Part shown: positions 15,467 to 23,495 of the stretch, in pieces
Layout of the letters: the number at the start of each line of letters is the position of its first letter
How positions within the stretch are numbered: the first letter of the stretch is position 1
Origin: Candidatus Saccharimonadota bacterium
Lineage (GTDB): Bacteria; Patescibacteriota; Saccharimonadia; Saccharimonadales; Saccharimonadaceae
Direction of reading: 5' to 3'
Length of the DNA stretch: 32,162 nucleotides
Assembly: GCA_030530425.1 (NCBI GenBank)
Contig: JAUMVA010000007.1
Span: forward strand, 1 to 32,162
The notes under the pieces: model-generated
Told to the model about the DNA's origin: nothing
Database searches by the model: none
Seen by the model: the letters and a program-made list of their open reading frames with translations, nothing else
Translations under genes and position numbers: made by a program

Positions 15467-16965
15467 CGGCAAAATTGAGCTACTTTCAGTTGTGCATGCT
15501 CAGATGATTTTATTTTTACTAAACCTAATTTTATCATTTCATCGTGCGCTTGATCATCATAATAAACAAAGTTGAAACATGAAAATTGTGCAAGTTCAGC
15601 ATCATTTTTTAGTTGATACGAACTCTGGTTAAGCATCGCGTACCCACCTGACAAATTATCATGTGATGAACGAAAATAACTCGGCTGCTTTAAATAAGTC
15701 ATTAGCTCAATGCTCTCATAAGGAGAATTAGCTACGATTGGCAAGTTTTGATCGATATGCTCAATTACTTGAGCAATGTCTGGTTTTTGCATACGTTGAA
15801 AATTAAAATTACCAAGCTCATTTAGCTTTACTACACCTAATATTAGTCCAGCTATGATCACAATCGAAAGAATTCGATATTGTAAAGATTTTTTATTTGC
15901 TAATTTCACTAGCCAAACTCCTACTAACGACATCAAAAAGGGTGAAAAATACACTAAATATCGCTCAACATACATCGGCTTAATTAAACAAATTAAGAAC
16001 ATTATACCAATAGAAACAATTACCATAAAAAGTAGAAATTGTTGTTTCCGCTCTCGATAATTTAAACTAAATAACCAAATCATTGTTATAATGATTATCA
16101 GCATCAATAAACCAATCACTTGATTCAACTGCCAAAACGGCTGATAAACGAAATTGAACGAAAAAACTCCAAGCAAATTAACTGGCGTCATTGCTTCAGA
16201 TATATTTGCCAAAGCTCCATTAGTAAATTGTTTTAAAGCAATTGGTAGCCACGGCAAAAACAGTAAAACCGACAAGATATAGCACGCCCAGATTGGTTGA
16301 CGCCATAAAGATTGCTTGCGACTTATCGCCAAATAAACAGAATAACAAGCATGAACCAACCAAATAACTGCCGTATAATATAAGGTTAGCATCCCCAAAA
16401 CAACAAGCATTGAATATAAAAATCCATAGTATTTTAAATTAATTAACTTATCATGTTGTATTTTATACAACACATAAGTAGCTGAGCAACAGATTAAGGT
16501 TGCTAGTGCATACATTCGTAATTCAAAACCATAACGCAATAACATTGGTGAAATGACCATTACAAACATCGAAATTATTGCTGTTTTATAATTAAAAATG
16601 CCCTTAATTAGAGATGTAGTTACTACCAGCGCTAAAGTCATCATTATTACACTAGAAAAACGTAGAGCTAGATTAGAATCACCAAAAAGCCCCATCCATA
16701 CTTTTAAAAATAAATAATAAATTGGCGGGTGAACATCAACCGATGTTAGATTTATTAATTCATTGATTGGTCGACGAGCTAACTGCAAAGAGTAAGCCTC
16801 ATCAAACCAAATGCTTTGCCGTAAACCAATCCCTAAACTTATCAAGATAAACAACAAAGCTAGTGCAATAATAACTTTACGATAATGTTTTTCCGGAATA
16901 TTTATCTTACTTATTACAAAACGAAAAGGATATTCTTTAAATAATTTTCTATCTCTTAAATTCAT
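15463..16965 (-). CDS. GT39/GT83-type (ArnT/PMT-like) integral membrane glycosyltransferase
   Basis: The 500-residue protein has about eleven transmembrane helices and the signature loops of polyprenyl-phosphate-sugar-dependent transferases. An acidic pair follows the first helix (SIWFDEAYS, Asp55 Glu56), then SVDVHPPIYYLFLKVW (Asp77, His79-Pro-Pro) and GDSNLALRFSSV. The C-terminal ~110 residues form a small extracytoplasmic domain. Such enzymes move a sugar from an undecaprenyl/dolichyl carrier onto a protein, lipid or polymer outside the membrane. Here the acceptor is unknown. It overlaps the upstream Nudix gene by 17 bp and shares the rny-led operon. Confidence 0.88.
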   Translation of the reverse strand: MNLRDRKLFKEYPFRFVISKINIPEKHYRKVIIALALLFILISLGIGLRQSIWFDEAYSLQLARRPINELINLTSVDVHPPIYYLFLKVWMGLFGDSNLALRFSSVIMMTLALVVTTSLIKGIFNYKTAIISMFVMVISPMLLRYGFELRMYALATLICCSATYVLYKIQHDKLINLKYYGFLYSMLVVLGMLTLYYTAVIWLVHACYSVYLAISRKQSLWRQPIWACYILSVLLFLPWLPIALKQFTNGALANISEAMTPVNLLGVFSFNFVYQPFWQLNQVIGLLMLIIIITMIWLFSLNYRERKQQFLLFMVIVSIGIMFLICLIKPMYVERYLVYFSPFLMSLVGVWLVKLANKKSLQYRILSIVIIAGLILGVVKLNELGNFNFQRMQKPDIAQVIEHIDQNLPIVANSPYESIELMTYLKQPSYFRSSHDNLSGGYAMLNQSSYQLKNDAELAQFSCFNFVYYDDQAHDEMIKLGLVKIKSSEHAQLKVAQFCR

Positions 16966-17419
16966 AGTAGCCAGTCTTACCCTTTGCCCATAAAATTAGA
17001 TAATTTGCCATTGAATCAGGCTCACTTGACAAAATTTGCTCTCGACTTACTAATTGATAGTCTTCAATTTCTTCTTCTTGCAATTTTATATTTTGTAAAG
17101 TATCTGGGCTAATTTGAGTTTCAAATACAAAATTATAACTCTTAAACTCCATTCGATCAGACACTTCTATAAGTGAAAGTTTTAGTTGCTCTTTTTGAAC
17201 AACTAAACCAGTTTCTTCTTGCAGTTCACGCACGGCTGCGCGTAAGGCATCTTCACCTGCATCCGCAATACCACCAGGGAAGGTCCAATAATCTTTATAA
17301 TTGGCCTTCACAATCAAAACTTTATCGTCAACCACACAAGCTACAGACGCACTAATAATCTGTTTTGCTAAACTTTTAATCCAAATTTCAAATGGTATTG
17401 CTGGTTGTTTACTTGGCAT
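16949..17419 (-). CDS. Nudix hydrolase
   Basis: The 156-residue protein carries a canonical Nudix box at residues 50-72: G-x5-E-x7-REL-x-EETGL, preceded by the PGG turn (WTFPGG). Nudix enzymes hydrolyse a nucleoside diphosphate linked to another moiety, using Mg2+; the substrate cannot be told from sequence. A non-Nudix N-terminal segment of about 22 residues precedes the domain. The start overlaps the end of rny by 11 bp and the stop overlaps the downstream glycosyltransferase, so it sits in the middle of a compact operon. Placement beside an RNase could mean 5'-end or nucleotide clean-up, but that is inference. Confidence 0.92.
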   Translation of the reverse strand: MPSKQPAIPFEIWIKSLAKQIISASVACVVDDKVLIVKANYKDYWTFPGGIADAGEDALRAAVRELQEETGLVVQKEQLKLSLIEVSDRMEFKSYNFVFETQISPDTLQNIKLQEEEIEDYQLVSREQILSSEPDSMANYLILWAKGKTGYYEFKR

Positions 17420-18947
17420 ATTCCTCAGCTCGAGTTTCCCGAATCACATTAACCTTAATGACGCCAGGATACTGCATGGTACTTTCAATTTTAGTAGCAA
17501 TATCACGAGCTAATTTAATTGCTGATAAATCATCAATTTTTTCTGGCTTAACAAATACTCGAATTTCACGACCAGCACTAACAGCATAAGCATTATTGAT
17601 ACCATCAAATGAATTAGCTACATTTTCTAGATCACGCATTCGCTCAACAAAGTTTTCACTTGATGCATTACGAGTTCCGGGGCGAGCCGCACTTACGGCA
17701 TCAACAACCCGAATAATCACCGCTTCAGGTGTAGTTGCCTCAACATCATCATGATGTGCTCTGATTGCATGCGCGATCTCTTCACCCATGCCATATTTCA
17801 AAGCATATTCAGCTCCAATGTGATGATGCTTGCCTTCAACTTTATGAGTAACAGCCTTGCCCACATCATGTAACAAAGCAGCCGTCTTAGCGATCTTAAC
17901 ATCGGCTCCAATCTCCTCAGCAATTTGACCAGCCATATGCGCCATTTCGATTGAATGTTTTAATACATTTTGTCCATAAGACGTTCGGAATTTTAATTCT
18001 CCTAATAAGGTCAACATTTCTTTTGGCAAGCCAACCAAGCCAACTTCACGCGAAGCATCTTCACCAGCTCGTTTAACCTCTTTTTCAATTTCACGTTGTG
18101 CCTTTGCTACGACTTCTTCAATCCTAGCTGGATGAATACGACCGTCTTTCATTAACAACTCCAGCGACAACCGCGCCACTTGACGACGAATTGGATCAAA
18201 AGAGCTTAACACAACCATGCCTGGAGTTTCATCAACTAGCACATCAACGCCCGTCTCCCGCTGCAAAGCCTGGATGTTTCGGCCTTCTTTACCAATAATT
18301 CGTCCCTTCATTTCATCATCAGGTAATTTAACAGCTGTTATAGTCCGTTCACTTGTAACATCGCCACTCATTCGTTCCATCGCCGTCAATAAAATCATTT
18401 GAGCTCGTTCTTCAGCGTCCGCTACTGCATCAGCTTGCATTTTTGTCACTAGGCCGATCATGTCATTTTTGACTTTGTTTTCAGTCATTGACAATAATTT
18501 TTCACGGGCTTCTTCTTTAGTTAATTTCGCAATTTTTGACAGTTTTTCTTCTTGTTTGGCACGAATCGCCATAATATCTTGTTTTAAAACCGTTAATTCC
18601 TCATTTTGCTGACGAATCATTTCAGCTTTTTCATCAACTTGGTCCAGCTTCTTATCCAAAATTCGTTCACGTTCTAAAGCCCGCGCCTCTAAATCTTTCA
18701 ATTCACTACGGCGCTTATTTTCATCTTTTTTAGCCTCAGTAATAATTTCATCAGCTTCAACCCTAGCCGCTTTTATCGTCTCGTCATATTTTTGAGACGC
18801 CTTCTCTTGAATTTTTTGTGCTTTAGCCTCAGCTTGATTAAGCAAATTAATTGATGAAGCTTTATCCTGTCGCGATTTAATCGTTAAAAATCCAAAAATT
18901 CCTCCGGAGCCAAGTACCGCTCCAGCTATAAATAGCAATATATCCAT
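17409..18947 (-). CDS. rny: Ribonuclease Y
   Basis: RNase Y is the membrane-bound endoribonuclease that starts mRNA decay in bacteria lacking RNase E. The 512-residue protein has the expected order: one N-terminal transmembrane helix (about 3-22), a long charged coiled coil (about 30-190), a KH domain with GRIIGKEGRNIQ (about 211-222), and an HD domain with HSIEMAHMAG and LLHDVGK, ending in the conserved RNY tail VIRETRAEEYAK. AGGA lies 4 nt before ATG 18947. Length is close to B. subtilis Rny. It starts an operon with the Nudix and glycosyltransferase genes. Confidence 0.98.
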   Translation of the reverse strand: MDILLFIAGAVLGSGGIFGFLTIKSRQDKASSINLLNQAEAKAQKIQEKASQKYDETIKAARVEADEIITEAKKDENKRRSELKDLEARALERERILDKKLDQVDEKAEMIRQQNEELTVLKQDIMAIRAKQEEKLSKIAKLTKEEAREKLLSMTENKVKNDMIGLVTKMQADAVADAEERAQMILLTAMERMSGDVTSERTITAVKLPDDEMKGRIIGKEGRNIQALQRETGVDVLVDETPGMVVLSSFDPIRRQVARLSLELLMKDGRIHPARIEEVVAKAQREIEKEVKRAGEDASREVGLVGLPKEMLTLLGELKFRTSYGQNVLKHSIEMAHMAGQIAEEIGADVKIAKTAALLHDVGKAVTHKVEGKHHHIGAEYALKYGMGEEIAHAIRAHHDDVEATTPEAVIIRVVDAVSAARPGTRNASSENFVERMRDLENVANSFDGINNAYAVSAGREIRVFVKPEKIDDLSAIKLARDIATKIESTMQYPGVIKVNVIRETRAEEYAK

Positions 18948-19015
18948 TGTGTCCTTTCATAACCAATTGGTTTCAAACTTAAGTAAAAAATCAATGAGTA
19001 ACTATACCCACTTTT

Positions 19016-19044
19016 ATTATACACTAAAAAAGCTTTTACCAAAA
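19016..19044 (-). promoter_or_regulatory. Promoter of the rny operon
   Basis: On the minus strand, TTTTGG (19044-19039) and a perfect TATAAT (19021-19016) are separated by 17 bp. The leader is about 65 nt with an AGGA ribosome binding site. The -35 abuts the tsaB stop. Confidence 0.5.
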
Positions 19045-19440
19045 TTACTTTTTAGGTGCTGTAATTACCGCTGGTTGAAGATAAATTGGTAGTACAATTC
19101 TATCATTTTCGTTATTCGCTAATCGTTGCGTACCAATCATTTGCCAATCATCACCATCGACACCAACAACTGGTATGTTTAATCCATCTGCTAATGAATT
19201 TGCAACCGTCAATCCAATGCGTAAACTGGTATAACTTCCAGGACCTCGAAAAACCACTATTCCAGTAAGCTGCGACCAATCTGCACCAATTTGCTGCAAT
19301 GACTGTTGTAATAATGACAACAATTTATCAGATAAATTACGCCCCAGCTGCCAAGTAAATTTATACTTTTGATCATCACTTTCTAAAATCACATGACATT
19401 GATTGTCAGCCGTTTTAAGATATAAGGTTAGTTTAGTCAT
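19045..19440 (-). CDS. tsaB: TsaB-like tRNA threonylcarbamoyladenosine protein, short form
   Basis: TsaB is the inactive paralogue of TsaD that scaffolds the bacterial t6A37 tRNA-modification complex with TsaD and TsaE. The 131-residue protein retains the first ASKHA subdomain: LYLKTADNQCHVIL, the conserved GPGSYTSLRIGLTVANSLAD (about 62-81) and IPVVGVDG. It ends where the second subdomain would begin; ordinary TsaB is about 220-230 residues, so the C-terminal half is missing. I chose ATG 19440, which overlaps the tsaE stop (ATGACTAA), giving translational coupling. An upstream in-frame ATG at 19458 lies inside tsaE. Full loss of function, or a shortened form usual for the lineage, are both possible; the intact conserved block favours the second. 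Confidence 0.85.
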   Translation of the reverse strand: MTKLTLYLKTADNQCHVILESDDQKYKFTWQLGRNLSDKLLSLLQQSLQQIGADWSQLTGIVVFRGPGSYTSLRIGLTVANSLADGLNIPVVGVDGDDWQMIGTQRLANNENDRIVLPIYLQPAVITAPKK

Positions 19441-19858
19441 CAATTCTCTCCCAGACAATTTGACGCGTGTTATCAGCCAAAGTTTGAATCCTTAATTTAA
19501 TTCGATCAGCTGGCAGAAGGTCATTGACCGCGCCAGCCCATTCGATAATCACCGATACGTTTGGATTTGCTAAGTCCTCAGCCAACTCCTGACTTAATAC
19601 CCCAGCTTCACCCAAACGATAAAAATCATAGTGTGAAATTTGATGGCCACTAGTTAAATCGTAACGATTATTAATTGTAAAGCTTGGGCTGGTAACTTCA
19701 TCGTTAGAGCCTAAAGCTGCTACCAAAAATTTTGTTAAAGTTGTTTTACCAGCTCCCACATCACCGACCATTTCCAAACAAAACTTCGCTGGTAATTTAT
19801 TTACCAACCACTTACTAATATCCTCTAACTCATCAAAATTACTGACTATTTTTTGCAT
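19433..19858 (-). CDS. tsaE: tRNA threonylcarbamoyladenosine biosynthesis ATPase TsaE
   Basis: TsaE is the ATPase of the t6A37 pathway, acting with TsaB and TsaD. The 141-residue protein has Walker A GDVGAGKTT (32-40), the switch segment TSPSFTINNRYD, HYDFYRLG and the C-terminal IIEWAGAVNDLLP, all diagnostic. Length is normal. It is the first gene of tsaE-tsaB and is followed at 8-bp overlap by tsaB. An extended -10 (TGATATAGT) ends 12 nt before ATG 19858, leaving a leader of only about 5 nt and no Shine-Dalgarno. Confidence 0.96.
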   Translation of the reverse strand: MQKIVSNFDELEDISKWLVNKLPAKFCLEMVGDVGAGKTTLTKFLVAALGSNDEVTSPSFTINNRYDLTSGHQISHYDFYRLGEAGVLSQELAEDLANPNVSVIIEWAGAVNDLLPADRIKLRIQTLADNTRQIVWERIDD

Positions 19859-19870
19859 AACATTATCGTT

Positions 19871-19879
19871 ACTATATCA
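19871..19879 (-). promoter_or_regulatory. Extended -10 of tsaE-tsaB
   Basis: On the minus strand, TGATATAGT (TATAGT at 19876-19871) ends 12 nt before the tsaE ATG, predicting a very short leader. It lies between the stop of comEC and the start of tsaE. Confidence 0.45.
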
Positions 19880-19882
19880 CAT

Positions 19883-21367
19883 TCATTTTAGATTGACTAT
19901 TTTTGTCTTCTGATTACAAATAAACATTAACCAAATTATTAGCAACATAGCCATGGTTATAATTAAGATTTTCGTCGATGAAACTTGCAGTTCAACGCTC
20001 GCCAATGGCACGGCCGCCAAAATTTTAATTATCGCTAGAACATAACTATCTAACAATTGCAAAAGATAATTGAATACTTGTGCGACAATTGCAAAACCAG
20101 AACTTATGATTAATCCACTCGCTAAAATCATTAACGGAACTAGACAAGGAACAATCAATAAATTTGCCACAATAGCGATTAGCGATAAATTGCCAAAACT
20201 ATTTAGAAGAATTGGTGAGACCACAATTTGCACGACTAGCACACTCAAAATTAAATTAGTGACTTGATTCAGTTGTTGATCACCAAAGAAGAAGTCCTTG
20301 ACAATTGGTACTACCACTAAAATTCCAAAAAATGCGGCATATGACAACGACCATGATAAATCGCCAGCTAGGTATAATGGGTTGATTAGCAAACTAATCG
20401 CGACCAATAAACTTATCAGCCGTCCGCCGCTGAATTTCCGACCGTAATACCAAGCGATCAGATTAAAAGTCAGAGTTATCAAAGCTCGAAACATACTAGC
20501 CGTTAAGCCAGTCACTGAAGCAAATAATATTGCTACTACTAGAGAGCCAATTAGCTCAACTCTCCGTGAGAATTTATGAAATAATTTGCGAACTAGTTCC
20601 GTAATAGCTATTAAATGCAAGCCACTAGCTACTACCATATGAGACAAGCCAACAGTTCGAATATCATGTGATAATTCTCGATTTATTGTCTGTCGCTTAC
20701 CAAGCAAAATAGCACTGACCAAACTAAATTGTTGACTTGGTAAAAACCTTTCCAATCGTCCAGCTAACCAATCACGTAGTCTTGTTGGCGGATCGCCAAA
20801 ATTAGTCACTGTCATAGTTTCTATATTACGAATAGTTGCCACATATGGACCGACTCCAGGCTCTATTTTGGCAGTTAGCTCAAGCATATCACCACGTTCA
20901 ATCAATGCTGACTGGCGGGTTTTTATCAGCAGCTTTCCAACTACAGAGTGATGATTAATAACTAATTTAGTCAAAGTAATGCTGCGGGTTCCAGACTCGA
21001 AAGTAATTACATCTTCCGAAACTATACCACTAATATTTAAAGTTTGCCCAATATATTGTTCAAAAATCTGCGAATTAGTAAAAATTAAATTACCTCGCAA
21101 CCAACCAATCATCATCCCAAAGCCGAAAAAAATTAATATTTTAAACAACTGTATTTTAAATCGCCACATAATGACAATAAAGACAAACATCGTTACGCTA
21201 GATATAACAATCAAATTTAATCGTCTTGATAAATAAGCCACACAAATTCCACAAATAATTCCCCAAACCACACCATAAAATAAATAACTTTTATCCAATT
21301 TTTGTTGCGAGATGGTTTTTATTTTTAATAAATAATTACCCAAATAACGTATCAGATTGCCGTACAT
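19883..21367 (-). CDS. comEC: ComEC/Rec2 family DNA-uptake channel, lacking the hydrolase domain
   Basis: ComEC forms the inner-membrane channel for single-stranded DNA during natural transformation. The 494-residue protein has N-terminal helices (about 30-95), an extracytoplasmic DUF4131/OB-like region (about 100-190: IGQTLNISGIV, GDMLELTAKI) and the polytopic competence domain containing HMVVASGLHLIAITELV (about 244-260) and SLSYAAFFGILVVVP. It ends after the last helices. The C-terminal metallo-beta-lactamase-like domain of full ComEC (total about 750 residues) is absent, and no separate copy is next to it. No strong ribosome binding site precedes ATG 21367, so the start is less certain. 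Confidence 0.9.
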   Translation of the reverse strand: MYGNLIRYLGNYLLKIKTISQQKLDKSYLFYGVVWGIICGICVAYLSRRLNLIVISSVTMFVFIVIMWRFKIQLFKILIFFGFGMMIGWLRGNLIFTNSQIFEQYIGQTLNISGIVSEDVITFESGTRSITLTKLVINHHSVVGKLLIKTRQSALIERGDMLELTAKIEPGVGPYVATIRNIETMTVTNFGDPPTRLRDWLAGRLERFLPSQQFSLVSAILLGKRQTINRELSHDIRTVGLSHMVVASGLHLIAITELVRKLFHKFSRRVELIGSLVVAILFASVTGLTASMFRALITLTFNLIAWYYGRKFSGGRLISLLVAISLLINPLYLAGDLSWSLSYAAFFGILVVVPIVKDFFFGDQQLNQVTNLILSVLVVQIVVSPILLNSFGNLSLIAIVANLLIVPCLVPLMILASGLIISSGFAIVAQVFNYLLQLLDSYVLAIIKILAAVPLASVELQVSSTKILIITMAMLLIIWLMFICNQKTKIVNLK

Positions 21368-21463
21368 TTTGATATGCCGATTAGATTAATTTAATATTTT
21401 TATTGTCTTACATTAATTTCAAAAAAGCAAATTTCACCGCTTCACCACTAATTTATAAAAATA

Positions 21464-21492
21464 TTGACAAAAAACGGTTTTTGCGGTAAAAT
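21464..21492 (+). promoter_or_regulatory. Promoter of tRNA-Lys
   Basis: Perfect TTGACA (21464-21469) and TAAAAT (21487-21492) at 17-bp spacing, 17 bp before the mature tRNA 5' end. Confidence 0.75.
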
Positions 21493-21509
21493 GTGATAGT
21501 TAAAAATAC

Positions 21510-21586
21510 GGAACTGTAGCTCAGTTGGTTAGAGCACCTGCCTTTTAAGCAGGGTGTCATGGGTTCAAGTCCCATCAGTTCCTCCA
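21510..21586 (+). tRNA. tRNA-Lys (anticodon TTT)
   Basis: Full cloverleaf: acceptor GGAACTG (21510-21516) pairs with CAGTTCC (21576-21582), the D arm begins GCTC, anticodon stem CCTGC/GCAGG encloses loop CTTTTAA with anticodon TTT, and T arm ATGGG/CCCAT holds loop TTCAAGT. Discriminator T21583 is followed by an encoded CCA. It has its own consensus promoter and terminator, so it is a single-gene unit. Confidence 0.97.
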
Positions 21587-21599
21587 AAATGATTTTATT

Positions 21600-21630
21600 A
21601 AAAGAACACTCGATCGAGTGTTCTTTTTTT
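21600..21630. terminator. Terminator of tRNA-Lys, probably bidirectional
   Basis: A perfect 28-bp palindrome (21600-21627) centred on CGATCG gives a stem flanked by A and T runs, followed by further T to 21630. It can also end the convergent hypothetical gene at 21659. Confidence 0.88.
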
Positions 21631-21658
21631 ATTGTAGTTTATTTCTATTTACGATATT

Positions 21659-22231
21659 TTAATCCCAGAATTTAAAATCATCAACAAAAGCAGCTTTTTC
21701 TTCATCTGAGAATTGCTCACCAGACATCACTGCCTGACCGCTAAAGTCTTTGATTCTTTTCCAGTCATTGTCACCAACTTTGCGATAAAATAATTGAGTG
21801 TAACCACCAGTTAAACTGCTGACCTTATTACCATACGAATCTTTCACTTCATTAATCTCTCTCACGGCAAATCTAGCGATCACGTGAGTTTTTGCTTTAT
21901 TTAGTTTAACAAAGTTACCAGTTATTGGATCGGTTGAAATTACTGGACATGGATTCATTTTTTTACCTTCGTGACTAGTACATAGCGAGTTCATGATTTG
22001 ACCCAAATTAATATCTTCAGGCATAGTTGAATTTGTTACAGCAGTAGTCTCGCTAGTATTTTTAGTTTGACCTGATAAAGTTTTAGTCTTTGTCAAAGAA
22101 GAAGAATTATTATTAGCGACGGTTTCTTTTTGTAATGCTTGGTTTTTCAAAAAGAGGTAAACACTTGAAGCTGCCAAGAGTATTGTTACAACTGACAAGA
22201 TTATGATTGGTAATTTTGTTTTTTCGTTCAT
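21659..22231 (-). CDS. Hypothetical membrane-anchored extracytoplasmic protein
   Basis: The 190-residue protein has a short basic N-terminus, one transmembrane helix (about residues 6-26: LPIIILSVVTILLAASSVYL), a Ser/Thr/Asn-rich linker (about 35-70) and a small soluble domain (about 75-190). That domain has two cysteines (LCTSHE and NPCPV) that could form a disulfide outside the membrane. I recognise no family. ATG 22231 is preferred over an in-frame ATG four codons earlier because GGAG lies 8 nt before it. TTGACT and TAAAAC at 17-bp spacing form a plausible promoter upstream. It is co-directional with ruvA but separated by about 145 bp, so it is likely an independent unit. Confidence 0.8.
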   Translation of the reverse strand: MNEKTKLPIIILSVVTILLAASSVYLFLKNQALQKETVANNNSSSLTKTKTLSGQTKNTSETTAVTNSTMPEDINLGQIMNSLCTSHEGKKMNPCPVISTDPITGNFVKLNKAKTHVIARFAVREINEVKDSYGNKVSSLTGGYTQLFYRKVGDNDWKRIKDFSGQAVMSGEQFSDEEKAAFVDDFKFWD

Positions 22232-22302
22232 TACATTCTCCATTTATTAATGATACTTTCGTTTTAACCTTTTTAATAATTAAAGTCAAGACATAAACAG
22301 CA

Positions 22303-22332
22303 TTTCATAAATTAAGATTTTTCATAAATTAA
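22303..22332. repeat. Short tandem direct repeat upstream of the hypothetical anchored-protein gene
   Basis: TTTCATAAATTAA occurs at 22303-22315 and again at 22320-22332, a 17-bp period. It lies between the ruvA stop and the promoter of the hypothetical gene. Its role is unknown. Confidence 0.4.
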
Positions 22333-22375
22333 TTATTATATCGCTGGCATTAATAATAATATCGAGAATTTCAAA

Positions 22376-22948
22376 CTATTTGTTTTTCAAGGCTAATTTA
22401 ACCCGCTCTTGTGTTGGTAGCTGCGGATCCACTTGTTTTAACAATACCGATGCATCAGTCATTGTGTAGCCCAATGCCATTAAGGTTTCGACAGCTTCGT
22501 CGTCAGTATTAAGTTCAGTCTGAATAAAGTCAGCGCTCATTACACTTGGCGCACCAATCTTGTCCGACAAATCAATGCACACCCGCTCGGCCGTTTTTTT
22601 ACCAACTCCAGATGCTTGTTGAATATATTTACTATCTCCACGAGCGATCGCTGATCGTACCGCCTCGAACTCACCAATTGACAAAATCGCCAAAGCAGCC
22701 TTCGGACCAATTCCCTGAACGGTAATCAATAGTTTAAACAGCTCCTTGCTGCCAAGCTCCAAAAAGCCAAATAGCTCTTGTGATTGTTCACGAATATGGT
22801 GATAGATTTTTAAAGACACGTCATCACCTAATGAAATTTTTGCGGCATCACTTACCGACACTGCCACCTCATAACCAACTCCCGCTACATCAATAATCAT
22901 CAAGTTGAGGTTCTTATCAATAATTTTTCCAGTTAACTGCGCAATCAT
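22376..22948 (-). CDS. ruvA: Holliday junction branch migration protein RuvA
   Basis: RuvA binds Holliday junctions as a tetramer and loads the RuvB motor. The 190-residue protein shows the OB domain (MIAQLTGKIIDKNLN ... GVGYEV), the acidic-pin region and DNA-binding helix-hairpin-helix motifs (LITVQGIGPKAALAIL, IQQASGVGKKTAERV) and the RuvB-binding domain III (DEAVETLMALGYT). Length is normal. It follows ruvC by 25 bp in the gpmI-ruvC-ruvA operon. ruvB is not in the window. AGAGGA sits just 2 nt before the ATG. Confidence 0.97.
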   Translation of the reverse strand: MIAQLTGKIIDKNLNLMIIDVAGVGYEVAVSVSDAAKISLGDDVSLKIYHHIREQSQELFGFLELGSKELFKLLITVQGIGPKAALAILSIGEFEAVRSAIARGDSKYIQQASGVGKKTAERVCIDLSDKIGAPSVMSADFIQTELNTDDEAVETLMALGYTMTDASVLLKQVDPQLPTQERVKLALKNK

Positions 22949-22973
22949 AATCCTCTCATAATTCTAACAAATT

Positions 22974-23495
22974 TTAATGTTTTTTAACACTCATAGCTGA
23001 GTTTAACGATCTAGTATTAGCTTGATGCCGACTCATTAATTGATGAGTAATTGCCGCCGCTAAAGCGTCTGCCGCATCATCTGGTCTTGGAATAGTTTTT
23101 AAATTCAGGTGCATTTTAACCATTTCCTGGATTTGTTTCTTCTCGGCACGACCATAGCCGGTTAAAGTTTGTTTAATCTGAAGCGGTGTATATTCAGCGA
23201 TTGGAAGCTTTGCCAATCGACCAGTTAGCATAGCTACCCCACGAGCGTGAGAGACACTAATCGCAGTGGTGATATTTTGAGCAAAAAATATTTTTTCTAT
23301 TGACATCACGTCTGGTTTAGTTTCGGCAATAATTTGATTAAGACCGTTAAAAACTTCCTCCAGTCGCTCATCTAATGGTGTATGAGCTGGCGTAGTAATT
23401 ACCCCAGCCGTTACCATTTGCGACCCGCCTTTTACCACATCAATTACACCAAAACCCAAGATCCCAGTTCCAGGATCAATACCGATAATTCGCAT
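22974..23495 (-). CDS. ruvC: Holliday junction resolvase RuvC
   Basis: RuvC cleaves Holliday junctions symmetrically with two Mg2+. The 173-residue protein has the catalytic acidic residues in GIDPG (Asp7), the Glu in MSIEKIFFAQN, and the C-terminal RPDDAADALAAA pair, within an RNase H-like fold. ATG 23495 overlaps the gpmI stop by one base (TGATG). An in-frame GTG just before it is unlikely. It sits between gpmI and ruvA and is coupled to gpmI translation. Confidence 0.97.
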   Translation of the reverse strand: MRIIGIDPGTGILGFGVIDVVKGGSQMVTAGVITTPAHTPLDERLEEVFNGLNQIIAETKPDVMSIEKIFFAQNITTAISVSHARGVAMLTGRLAKLPIAEYTPLQIKQTLTGYGRAEKKQIQEMVKMHLNLKTIPRPDDAADALAAAITHQLMSRHQANTRSLNSAMSVKKH

